From CADEED01 sp035761265 (GTDB lineage Bacteria > Pseudomonadota > Gammaproteobacteria > Steroidobacterales > Steroidobacteraceae), in NCBI GenBank assembly GCA_035761265.1, contig DASTRL010000304.1, forward strand, positions 1 through 13,772: a stretch of DNA of 13,772 bases, in the 5' to 3' direction. Position 1 is the first letter of the stretch. Each line of letters opens with the position of its first letter. The notes beneath the pieces were generated by a model. The model worked only from the letters and a program-made list of their open reading frames with translations, was not told the origin of the DNA and did no database searches. Positions 6,262 through 13,530 of this stretch are shown in pieces. The translations under genes and the position numbers were made by a program.

Positions 6262-7815
6262 TTAGAAGCGCCAGCTCAGCTCCGCGAACACCGATGCACG
6301 TCGTTTGCCTTCGATGTCCGTGCCCGTCAGTGGTGCGGCGATCTCGAGGTAACCGGTAAGCGATGAGCCCTGCAGGGAAAACCCGGTGCCCGCGGTGACC
6401 GCCGAGTCGCGGCCGGGCTGGTCCTGCTTCCAGGCTGCGCCAAAGTCGTAGAAACCGTAGGCCGACAGCCGACCCAGCGGCCCGTCGGTGCTCATCAGGT
6501 CGCGGCGCAGCTCGACCTTGGCCCCGGCACCGCGGTCGCCTGCGATCTGCGCCACCTCGAAGCCGCGCCCCAGCCGGTCGCCGCCGATCTTGAAGCGCTC
6601 GCTGTCGGGCAGTACGTCGTTGGTGAACTGCGCGAAGACATCGAGACGCGCCGACCAATGCGTCGCGAAGCGCCGATATGCCGTGCCATTCATCTGCGCC
6701 AGCAGGAAGTCCGCGCGGCGCGGATCGACGAGCAGGTCCAGCGCCTGCAATCCGGCGCCGAATGCATCGAGCCCCTTGCGCAGCTGCAATGCGCCCGAGT
6801 ACTGCGTCGCGCCGCCGCCGAGCCAGCCGCGCAACGAGGTCTCCACGATTCGCAGGCGGTCTTCGCGGATGGCGACACCGGCGCGGTCGATGGTCAGATC
6901 GTCCGCGTCGAACGCGAGACCGAGGTGCAGCGATGCGCCGCCGTCCTGGAGCAGGGGCTGCGATACACGCAGCGTGACCTTGTCGCGCAGGTATTCGTCC
7001 TCGAGATTCACGGGCGCCTCGTTTGGCGAGGATCGCGAGCGAAACAGCAGGCTGCTGATGTGCGTCCCGGCGCCGCCGACACCCAGGTCGCCGTACAGGC
7101 CGGCCCCGAAGTACTCCTGCGGATCGGTGGCCGAGGCGAAGATCAGCCCGATCTTGTCCTGGCGGCCGAGCAGCCCGTTGGCGAACAGCTGGCCGAGCAC
7201 GAAGGCGGGACCCACCTGGTCGGTGCCGCGATTGTTCATGCGCACCATGCCATCCGTGGCCGAAAACTGCGTGCGCACCACGAGCTGGAATGCATTGCGG
7301 ACGTCGGTGCGGCGCGTGCTCGCGGTGATCGCGAGCCCGGCGTTCTGGCGCATGGCGCGCAGCGCCGCCGGCACGTCGTCCCTGCGCAGCGGCTTGGCGG
7401 ATTCGAGCCGCGCGGCGATGCGCCCAAGCGCCGCCTGGTAGCGGCCGGCGTCGCCCTCGAACACGACTTCGGTGACCTCGGCCTCGAACAGGCGCGCACG
7501 CAGAACGCCACGCCCGGTCATGGAGTCATCGAGGCTGATCTCCGGCCGCAGGTAGCCGTCGCGCTCGTACAGCGACTGCAGTCCGTCGGTGATGGCGCGC
7601 GCACTGTCGCGCGTGATCGGCCGGCCGAGCTGGTCGCGATACGCGGCGAACAGCCGCGCGGCATCGTAGGCACTGCTGCCGTCGACCACCACGGTGGTGA
7701 GGATCGGCACGCGTGGCGGAGTAGTTAGAGTCGCCGCCGCGGCGTGCGCGGCGGGCCCGAATATGACCGCGCCGCTTATGACAAGCGCTGCGGCGAGCAG
7801 GCCGCGCGCGTGCAT
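6262..7815 (-). CDS. ShlB/FhaC/HecB family outer-membrane transporter (TpsB)
   Basis: A 517-residue protein of the two-partner-secretion TpsB (Omp85) family. Residues 1-27 are a signal peptide ending AAHA. Residues ~38-113 and ~114-183 look like two POTRA domains of the ShlB type (ITRDSARAITDGLQSLYERDGYLRPEI in pieces, then FEAEVTEVVFEG). The rest is a 16-strand-type barrel: NNRGTDQVGP, GGDRLGRGFE (the Omp85 loop-6 RGF at ~417-419), GDRGAGAKVELR, and a terminal Phe in FAELSWRF. Such porins export a large TpsA protein across the outer membrane; no classical TpsA is adjacent. The divergent FecR-domain gene, with its repetitive beta-prone tail, is the local candidate substrate. I chose the ATG at 7815, which has AGGGGAG about eight bases upstream; an in-frame ATG at 7845 lacks a ribosome-binding site. 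The same frame continues to 8886 only as a shadow of the FecR gene. Confidence 0.9.
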   Translation of the reverse strand: MHARGLLAAALVISGAVIFGPAAHAAAATLTTPPRVPILTTVVVDGSSAYDAARLFAAYRDQLGRPITRDSARAITDGLQSLYERDGYLRPEISLDDSMTGRGVLRARLFEAEVTEVVFEGDAGRYQAALGRIAARLESAKPLRRDDVPAALRAMRQNAGLAITASTRRTDVRNAFQLVVRTQFSATDGMVRMNNRGTDQVGPAFVLGQLFANGLLGRQDKIGLIFASATDPQEYFGAGLYGDLGVGGAGTHISSLLFRSRSSPNEAPVNLEDEYLRDKVTLRVSQPLLQDGGASLHLGLAFDADDLTIDRAGVAIREDRLRIVETSLRGWLGGGATQYSGALQLRKGLDAFGAGLQALDLLVDPRRADFLLAQMNGTAYRRFATHWSARLDVFAQFTNDVLPDSERFKIGGDRLGRGFEVAQIAGDRGAGAKVELRRDLMSTDGPLGRLSAYGFYDFGAAWKQDQPGRDSAVTAGTGFSLQGSSLTGYLEIAAPLTGTDIEGKRRASVFAELSWRF

Positions 7816-7983
7816 TCCTCGGGCTCCCCTGCTGCTTATTGTCATTTGGGCGCGCCTGTTCCGGTGCGTCGATGCCAGGGCCGCGGATTCTCCGCCGATG
7901 GCGCGCGGAGTGATGAGATGCGACTCACATTGTGACGGGGATGCTCTTAGTAGGATCGCGCGATACGAACAAGGGGATCGGGC
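7816..7983. promoter_or_regulatory. Divergent promoter region of the TpsB and FecR/CHASE2 genes
   Basis: This 168-base gap holds both promoters. A weak candidate for the rightward genes is TTGTGA (7930-7935) with TAGGAT (7951-7956), spacing 15, which is short. The 11-base palindrome TCACATTGTGA (arms TCACA and TGTGA around one base, 7925-7935) overlaps this -35 and could be an operator. The heptamer CGACTCA at 7921-7927 recurs in the palindrome at 8003-8022. The ribosome-binding site AAGGGGAT (7971-7978) precedes the FecR start. Confidence 0.4.
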
Positions 7984-9492
7984 ATGACCCGTAGTGACCA
8001 TAATGAGTCGTCCACGACTCATGTAGTTAGGGATTGGTGCGCGCCATTGCTGGCCTGTGCGCTGCTGCTGTGCGCGCGCGCCGCGCATGCGCTCGACACC
8101 GGCGACATCGTCATCGTGAGCCTCAAGGGCGAGGTGCACGTCACCATGAAGGGGGCGGAGCGCGCGGTGAAGGCCGGCACGGTGCTCGAGACGCCCGCGA
8201 CCGTGCGCACCGGACCCGACGGCGCCATCGAGCTGCGACAGGGAGCGACCTCGGTGAGCGTCGGCCCCGACACGCTGCTGGAATTCCCGGCGCTCGCCTC
8301 TCGCGGCGGGCCCATCGACCGCATCGTGCAGCCGCAGGGCAACGCGTTCTACAGCATCGGCAAGCGCGCGGGGCGCAAGCTGCGCGTGGAAACTCCCTAC
8401 CTCGTAGGGGTCGTGAAGGGCACGCAGTTCAACGTCGCGGTCCGGGAAGAAGGCGCCACCATCTCGCTGTTCGAAGGCCTGCTCGAGATCCGCGCCGCCG
8501 ACGACAGCTCGGTCGTGGACATCGGCGCCGGCGAGATCGCCACGCGCCGCCGCGGCGACGAACACATCGGCGTCCTGAAGATGGATGGCAGCAGGCCACC
8601 GCCGCCGCGCGCGCCCGGCGGCTCCGCCGGCCACGCTGGCGCCGATGGCGCACCGCCGGCGGCTTCGCGCCTGGCACCTGCTGGAGATCGATCCGGCGCT
8701 GCGGCGCTCGCGGATCACGGCAACGACGCACGGCCGGCGACCGACGCGCGCGATGCGCCCGCGGCGCACGGGCTTGCCGACGGGATCTCTGCCGCTGCTG
8801 CGGGAGCGCCGGGTGCTGCAGGTATCGAGGCCCGCGTGCCGGGTGAAACCGGCGCGGCGGCGCCCGTCGATGCAGGCGTGGGCCACGTCGACGCTCCTTC
8901 CGTCGGTGTCGACGTCGCGGTCGAAGCGGGCGCCGCCGGCGCTGCAAGCGCGGATGTCGGCGCCGCCGATGTCGGCGCCGCGATCGATGTGGGCGGCGCG
9001 CGCGCGGCCGCCGCGGTCGACGTCAATGCGGGTGCGAACGCCGGTCCGCTATCTACCGGCGCCGGTGCCGGAGTCGCCGTGGATCTCGGTGGCGACGCTG
9101 GCTCGGCGGCCAGCGTCGAACTTGGCGCCAATGCCGCGCCGGAGAATGCCGCGCCGGGCAATGCGGCGGTGGATGCGGGCGTAGGCGCCGCGGTGAATGC
9201 GGGTCCTGCGGCCGAGGTCGCCGCCAATGTCGACCTGGGCGCGAACGTCGCGGGCGTCAACCTCGATGCCGGCGTCGATACCGGCCTCGATCTCGGCCTC
9301 GACAGCCAGGACAATCAGGGCCAGGACACGGGCAACAGCGCGAGCGCGCCAGGCAATTCTAACTCCGGCCCGGGCAGTGACAACTCCGGGCCGGGCAGTG
9401 ACAACTCCGGGCCGGGCAACGTGGTGAACGACCTGGTCGACGACGTCGGCGGCCTCATCAACGGGCAGCTGAAACGGCCAGGGAAAAAATGA
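7984..9492 (+). CDS. Secreted FecR-domain protein with long Ala/Gly/Val/Asp-rich tail
   Basis: A 502-residue exported protein. The signal peptide ends at ARAAHA (residue 36), with the mature protein starting LDTGDIV. Residues ~40-190 form a FecR domain: VRTGPDGAIELRQGATSVSVG, then TPYLVGVVKGTQFNVAV with GTQF at 146-149, then SLFEGLLEI. From about residue 200 to 435 the chain is low-complexity, rich in Ala, Gly, Val and Asp, with repeated V-D-x-G-A-like alternation. It then gives way to Gly/Asn/Ser/Pro repeats (NSGPGSD) and the end NDLVDDVGGLINGQLKRPGKK. FecR domains bind signalling partners in the periplasm. The stop overlaps the CHASE2 gene start by 4 bp, so the two are coupled. The ATG at 7984 has a good AAGGGGAT site. 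The first 15 codons contain a palindrome and are less GC-rich at third positions than the rest, so a later start is possible. Confidence 0.88.
   Translation: MTRSDHNESSTTHVVRDWCAPLLACALLLCARAAHALDTGDIVIVSLKGEVHVTMKGAERAVKAGTVLETPATVRTGPDGAIELRQGATSVSVGPDTLLEFPALASRGGPIDRIVQPQGNAFYSIGKRAGRKLRVETPYLVGVVKGTQFNVAVREEGATISLFEGLLEIRAADDSSVVDIGAGEIATRRRGDEHIGVLKMDGSRPPPPRAPGGSAGHAGADGAPPAASRLAPAGDRSGAAALADHGNDARPATDARDAPAAHGLADGISAAAAGAPGAAGIEARVPGETGAAAPVDAGVGHVDAPSVGVDVAVEAGAAGAASADVGAADVGAAIDVGGARAAAAVDVNAGANAGPLSTGAGAGVAVDLGGDAGSAASVELGANAAPENAAPGNAAVDAGVGAAVNAGPAAEVAANVDLGANVAGVNLDAGVDTGLDLGLDSQDNQGQDTGNSASAPGNSNSGPGSDNSGPGSDNSGPGNVVNDLVDDVGGLINGQLKRPGKK
8003..8022. promoter_or_regulatory. 20-bp palindrome, candidate operator or mRNA hairpin at the start of the FecR gene
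   Basis: ATGAGTCGTCCACGACTCAT has perfect 9-bp arms around a CC centre. It starts 20 bases after the FecR ATG, within codons 7-13. The half-site CGACTCA also occurs upstream at 7921-7927. It could bind a dimeric regulator just downstream of the promoter, or form a hairpin that affects translation initiation. Nothing in the window identifies the regulator. Confidence 0.5.
9361..9420 (+). repeat. 21-bp tandem repeat, nearly three copies, in the FecR-protein tail
   Basis: The unit AACTCCGGGCCGGGCAGTGA+C begins at 9361, 9382 and 9403. The first copy differs by one base and the third is cut after 15 matching bases. It is in frame and encodes the heptapeptide NSGPGSD, extending the Gly/Asn/Pro-rich linker near the C-terminus. 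In-frame repeats of this kind can change copy number by slippage without breaking the reading frame. Confidence 0.9.
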
Positions 9493-12362
9493 CCCGCATC
9501 GGCCGTCGCGGATCCTGGTGGCTGATCGCCGCCGCGACGTTCCTGTTCGTGGCGGCGCTGCAGGCGACGGGCGCGCTGCGCGCGCTGGAGAATGCCGCGA
9601 CGGACCTGCGTGCACGGCTGCTGCGCCACGAAATCTCCTCCGATATCGTGATCGTCGGCATCGACGCGGCCAGCTTGCAGGCGCTGTCACGCTGGCCGTG
9701 GCCCCGGCACCACCACGCGAAGCTCATGGAGCAGTTGAGCGTCGGCAATCCGCAGCGCGTGTTCCTCGACATCGATTTCAGCTCGGCGTCGGGCGCGCTC
9801 GACGACGCGGTGTTCGATGCCGCCCTCGCGCGCCGCCGTGATTTCTCCGTGGTGCTGCCGACGTTCTTCCAGTACGCCGACAGCGCGGACCGGCATCTGA
9901 TCGTGAGCCGCCCGTTGCCGCGCTTCGCGCGCAGCGTCGACGTGGCGGGCGTCAATGTCGAGCTGGGCCCGGACGGATTGGCGCGCGAGTGGCGCAATTT
10001 CTGGACTCTCGACGGCACACGCACGGCGAGCGTCATCGATCCTGCGCGGCTGCTGCCCGAAGAGCAATCGGTGCCGATCGACTTCTCGATTTCACCGAGC
10101 TCGTTCACCTACGTGTCCTACGTCGACGTGCTCGAGGGGCGCGTGTCGCGCGAGCTGTTCAACGGCAAGGCGGTGTTCGTCGGCGCGAGGGCGCTGGAGC
10201 TCGGCGACCAGATCGCGGTTCCCGTCTATGGCGCGTTGCCTGGCGTCGTGGTGCAGGCGCTGGCCACCGAGACCGTGAAGCAGGGCGTGCCGAAGCAGGT
10301 GCCGCCGTGGGGTACCTTGCTGCTGCTCGCGCTCTGGGCCAGCCTCGCGGCGTTGCTGTTCGACGCGAGCTGGCGCCGCAATCTGGCGGTATTGACGCTG
10401 CTGCTGGCGGCGAGCGCGGCGCTGTCGCTGTGTGCCTTCGCCACTCACCGGCTCAGTGTCGGCTGCGCGGCGCCCATGCTGGTGATCACGCTGCTGTTCG
10501 TGGCCGTGGTGGTTCGCTCGCTCGAGATCCAGACCTGGCGCGCGCTCTCGTTCGCCCTCGGCATGCGACGGCGCGACGCGCTGTTGAAGAGCGTGGTGCA
10601 GTCGTCGACGGACTGCATCGTCTGCATCGACGAGCGCGGCATCATCCGCACCGCCAATCCGGCCGCCTCGCGCCTGTTCGACTGTCCTGCCTATGAGCTC
10701 GTCGACGAGCCCATCTCGGGGTTCATCACGCTGCTGTCCGGCGAGAACGCGGGCGCGCGCCTGTCGGCTCTGCACGGCACGATCCGCGAGTGCGATGCGC
10801 GCACGCGCGGCGGCGCGGTATTCCCGGTGGAGATTTCCGTGAGCCGCGTGCGGCTGGTGTCCTCGCTGCCGACGCTGGGACTCGAGGAGCGGCTGTTCAC
10901 CGCCATCGTGCGCGACATCCGCGAGCGCCGCGCGCAGACCAGTCGCCTGCAGCACCAGGCCACGCACGATTCGCTGACGTCGCTGCCCAACCGCTCCGCG
11001 CTGCTCGCGCACCTGGAGCGCGGGCTGGCGCCGGACCGCTCGCAGCCCTCCATCGCGCTGCTCATGCTCGACCTGTGCCGTTTCAAGGAGGTCAACGACA
11101 CGCTGGGCCACAACGTCGGCGACCGCGTGCTGTGCGAAGTCGCGCAACGCTTCCAGCAGACGCTGGGCGAGCGCGGCTTCATTGCGCGCATCGGCGGCGA
11201 CGAGTTCACCGTGGTGCTCGACCAGCCGCACACCGCCGATTCCATCGCGCACACCTCGCAGGCGCTCGCGGACTGCCTGCGCGCGCCCATCGACGTCGCC
11301 GGCATCTCGATCGAAGTGGGCGTGAGCATCGGCATCGCGCGCTTCCCGCAGGATGCCAGCGAGGCCGGCACCCTGCTGCGCCATGCGGACGTGGCCATGT
11401 ACGTGGCCAAGCGGCGCGGCACGATCTACGAGTACTACGACGCCGCGCTCGACGAGAACAGCGTGCGCAAGCTCGCCATCGGCGGCGAGTTGCGTTCGGC
11501 CATCGCCGGCAGCCAGCTCCAACTGCATTTCCAGCCGCAGGTGAACCTGCGCACCGGCATGGTGGACAGCGTCGAGGCGCTGGTGCGCTGGTTCCACCCC
11601 ACGCAGGGCGCGATCTCGCCGGCCGAATTCATCGCGATCGCGGAGTCCACCGACTTGATCCGCCCGCTCACCGAATGGACGCTGGGCGGCGCGCTGGGGC
11701 AGGTGCGCGCCTGGCGCGAGCGCGGCGTGCACGTGCGCATCGCGGTGAATCTCTCGGCGCGCCTGTTGCAGGACACGGGCTTCCCGGCGCGTCTGCGCCG
11801 GCTGCTGGAGAACTCCGGCGTCGCGGCGACGTCCCTCGAGCTGGAGATCACCGAGAGCGCGATGATGCTCGACCCGGCGCGCGCCTTGCGCGTCATCCAG
11901 GAGATCGACAAGCTGGGCGTGCTCATCTCCATCGATGATTTCGGCACCGGGTACTCCTCGCTGGGCTACCTGCGCGATCTGCCGGTGCACGCGTTGAAGC
12001 TCGACAAGTCCTTCGTCTCGGGCATGCGCAACAATCTCGACGACCGCATCATCGTCGAATCGACGGCGCAGATGGCGCACGCCATGCGACTCGAGCTGGT
12101 GGCCGAGGGCGTGGAGAGCGAGTGGGATGCGCAGTTCCTCGCCGCTGCCGGCTACGACTACGCGCAGGGCTTCCGCTACGCCGGCGCCATGCCCGCCGAC
12201 AAGTGCCTGGGCTGGATCGCGGAGTTCAACGCGACCGCGATGCTGGCCGCGGGCGACAGCACCATCTGGAAACGTGGTTCCCCCGCGGTGGTGTCAGGCA
12301 GGGATTGTGGCGACGCCGAGCCGGCGGATCGCACGAGGGTCGGCAGGCCGACGCAGTATTGA
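9489..12362 (+). CDS. CHASE2-PAS-GGDEF-EAL c-di-GMP signalling protein
   Basis: A 957-residue inner-membrane protein. TM1 is at ~10-28. A periplasmic CHASE2 sensor (~32-270) follows, with IVIVGIDAASLQAL, RWPWPR and VFLDIDF. A cluster of three TM helices (~274-345) is next, then a PAS domain (~365-485, VCIDERGIIRTANPAA). The GGDEF domain begins near HDSLTSLPNR (493 on); its active-site GGDEF at 569-573 is intact. The EAL domain has EALVRW at 696-701, NLSA, EITES, DDFGTGYSS from 816, LKLDKSFV and VAEGVE, so it has the residues of an active phosphodiesterase. No RxxD inhibitory site precedes GGDEF, and the usual DLDRFK reads DLCRFK (Cys530). It probably makes or degrades c-di-GMP in response to a periplasmic cue. 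The start overlaps the FecR stop (ATGA), with AGGG five bases upstream. CHASE2 with FecR-domain proteins is a recurrent pairing, so the FecR protein is a likely partner. Confidence 0.95.
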   Translation: MTRIGRRGSWWLIAAATFLFVAALQATGALRALENAATDLRARLLRHEISSDIVIVGIDAASLQALSRWPWPRHHHAKLMEQLSVGNPQRVFLDIDFSSASGALDDAVFDAALARRRDFSVVLPTFFQYADSADRHLIVSRPLPRFARSVDVAGVNVELGPDGLAREWRNFWTLDGTRTASVIDPARLLPEEQSVPIDFSISPSSFTYVSYVDVLEGRVSRELFNGKAVFVGARALELGDQIAVPVYGALPGVVVQALATETVKQGVPKQVPPWGTLLLLALWASLAALLFDASWRRNLAVLTLLLAASAALSLCAFATHRLSVGCAAPMLVITLLFVAVVVRSLEIQTWRALSFALGMRRRDALLKSVVQSSTDCIVCIDERGIIRTANPAASRLFDCPAYELVDEPISGFITLLSGENAGARLSALHGTIRECDARTRGGAVFPVEISVSRVRLVSSLPTLGLEERLFTAIVRDIRERRAQTSRLQHQATHDSLTSLPNRSALLAHLERGLAPDRSQPSIALLMLDLCRFKEVNDTLGHNVGDRVLCEVAQRFQQTLGERGFIARIGGDEFTVVLDQPHTADSIAHTSQALADCLRAPIDVAGISIEVGVSIGIARFPQDASEAGTLLRHADVAMYVAKRRGTIYEYYDAALDENSVRKLAIGGELRSAIAGSQLQLHFQPQVNLRTGMVDSVEALVRWFHPTQGAISPAEFIAIAESTDLIRPLTEWTLGGALGQVRAWRERGVHVRIAVNLSARLLQDTGFPARLRRLLENSGVAATSLELEITESAMMLDPARALRVIQEIDKLGVLISIDDFGTGYSSLGYLRDLPVHALKLDKSFVSGMRNNLDDRIIVESTAQMAHAMRLELVAEGVESEWDAQFLAAAGYDYAQGFRYAGAMPADKCLGWIAEFNATAMLAAGDSTIWKRGSPAVVSGRDCGDAEPADRTRVGRPTQY

Positions 12363-12383
12363 CCCTGCCAGACCACGGCCAGC

Positions 12384-13490
12384 TCATCGCTGTTGCGGCT
12401 TCAGGTTCGGCAACCAGGCGAAGCCGAGCTGGAAGCCGATGTCCGGGGTGTTGTTCAGATTCTGCAGGTTCTCGGTCACCGCGAACGAGACCACGCAGCA
12501 CTCGAAACGGTGCCGCATTCCCAGGCTCAACTGGTACTTGTCCCTCAGCAATTCGGCGAGTTCGGTATCGGCGCGCGAGTACACGCTCCGGCTGGCATAG
12601 GCCTGCAGATTCACGTTCGTGCGGTCGGTGAGGATGTGCTCCCATCCCAGGACGACGGTGGGCACGACCTGAGATTCCTGGGGCGCGGGGATGCGTTGGC
12701 CGGCGTAGTACACGGCGGAGAAGTCCACGTGCACTGCATTGCTGCGGCCGAAATGCCGCAGCGAAGCCTGCACGCCGTAATCGGTCCGGCCGGTGGACAG
12801 GAGCATGCGCTCGCCCTGCAGCGGAACCTTGACGGCCGTTTCCAGCGACATCTGCCAGTGATGCAGCAGGTGGATGTCCGAATAGCGCAGCCCGAACACC
12901 GGATCCATGAAGCCGCTGGTGGTGGGCTCATCGAGCAGCGTCACCTGCCCGCGCTTCAGGTCCAGCAACACGTTGGTCCGGTTGCGAGCGAGCGCGGGCC
13001 GGCCGAAGGTGCTGAAGCCGAAGGTGTCGTGAAACTTCTCGATTCCATCGTCCATGAACCCGCCGTGATAGGACACGGCCGTGGCGATCGCATATGCCGA
13101 CCATTCGCCCGATATCCTGTAGTGCACGGCCAGGTCCAGCGTCGCGGACTCGACGTCTACCAGGTAGTTTTCGCCAGGCAGATCGCGGATCGCCTGCACC
13201 TCGGCGGGCCCGAGCTCGCGGCGCCCGGCCTTTTCGAGGGTGGTGAGGTATCGCTCGACCTCGGGGCTCAACGCCCAGGTGTTCTGGTAGCCAAGCTCCG
13301 CCTCGATCGCGAATGTGTGCGGCTCGACGCTCGCCGCATGCGCCGGACGCATGTCCAGCCTCAGGAAGCCAAACGGCGTGAGATCCCGCTCGCGCAACAT
13401 GCCATAGAAGCGGCCGGCCTCGGCATGCGCCGCGCACGCGCACAGTCCCGCGATCGCGGTCAGAGGGAGCCGCGCGCGCCAGGTTTTCAT
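12384..13490 (-). CDS. DUF3187-like outer-membrane beta-barrel protein
   Basis: A 368-residue protein with a signal peptide (MKTWRARLPL start, cleavage after CAAHA). The remainder has the alternating pattern of a beta-barrel and motifs I associate with DUF3187 proteins: an early FGFLRLDMRPAHA, ELGYQNTWAL, a central GGFMDDGIEKFHDTFGF, and near the end NLNNTPDIGFQLG. No function is established for that family; it may be a channel or structural outer-membrane protein. The ATG at 13490 has a GGAGAG site about seven bases upstream. The frame extends to 13553, but that would place 21 polar residues before the signal peptide. It converges on the CHASE2 gene with a 21-bp gap and no visible terminator. 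A 40-bp gap on the same strand separates it from the gene at the right edge, so they may form an operon. Confidence 0.85.
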   Translation of the reverse strand: MKTWRARLPLTAIAGLCACAAHAEAGRFYGMLRERDLTPFGFLRLDMRPAHAASVEPHTFAIEAELGYQNTWALSPEVERYLTTLEKAGRRELGPAEVQAIRDLPGENYLVDVESATLDLAVHYRISGEWSAYAIATAVSYHGGFMDDGIEKFHDTFGFSTFGRPALARNRTNVLLDLKRGQVTLLDEPTTSGFMDPVFGLRYSDIHLLHHWQMSLETAVKVPLQGERMLLSTGRTDYGVQASLRHFGRSNAVHVDFSAVYYAGQRIPAPQESQVVPTVVLGWEHILTDRTNVNLQAYASRSVYSRADTELAELLRDKYQLSLGMRHRFECCVVSFAVTENLQNLNNTPDIGFQLGFAWLPNLKPQQR

Positions 13491-13530
13491 CGATCGGCTC
13501 TCCGCGATGGTCGGTGTCGCGTGTCCTGTA

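Noticed and set aside
7925..7935. TCACATTGTGA as a CRP site
   Set aside because: The half-sites are in the wrong order and spacing for CRP (TGTGA-N6-TCACA). It is kept only as an unspecific palindrome.
7816..8886. Upstream extension of the TpsB frame by about 357 codons
   Set aside because: It runs antisense through the FecR gene and the divergent promoter region. The signal peptide and ribosome-binding site place the real start at 7815.
10092..12080. Minus-strand open frame of 662 codons opposite the CHASE2-GGDEF-EAL gene
   Set aside because: The plus-strand protein is unmistakable over this whole stretch, and the antisense product is compositionally biased with no recognisable motif.
12363..12383. 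Terminator between the convergent CHASE2 and DUF3187-like genes
   Set aside because: The 21-bp gap has no inverted repeat and no T-run.
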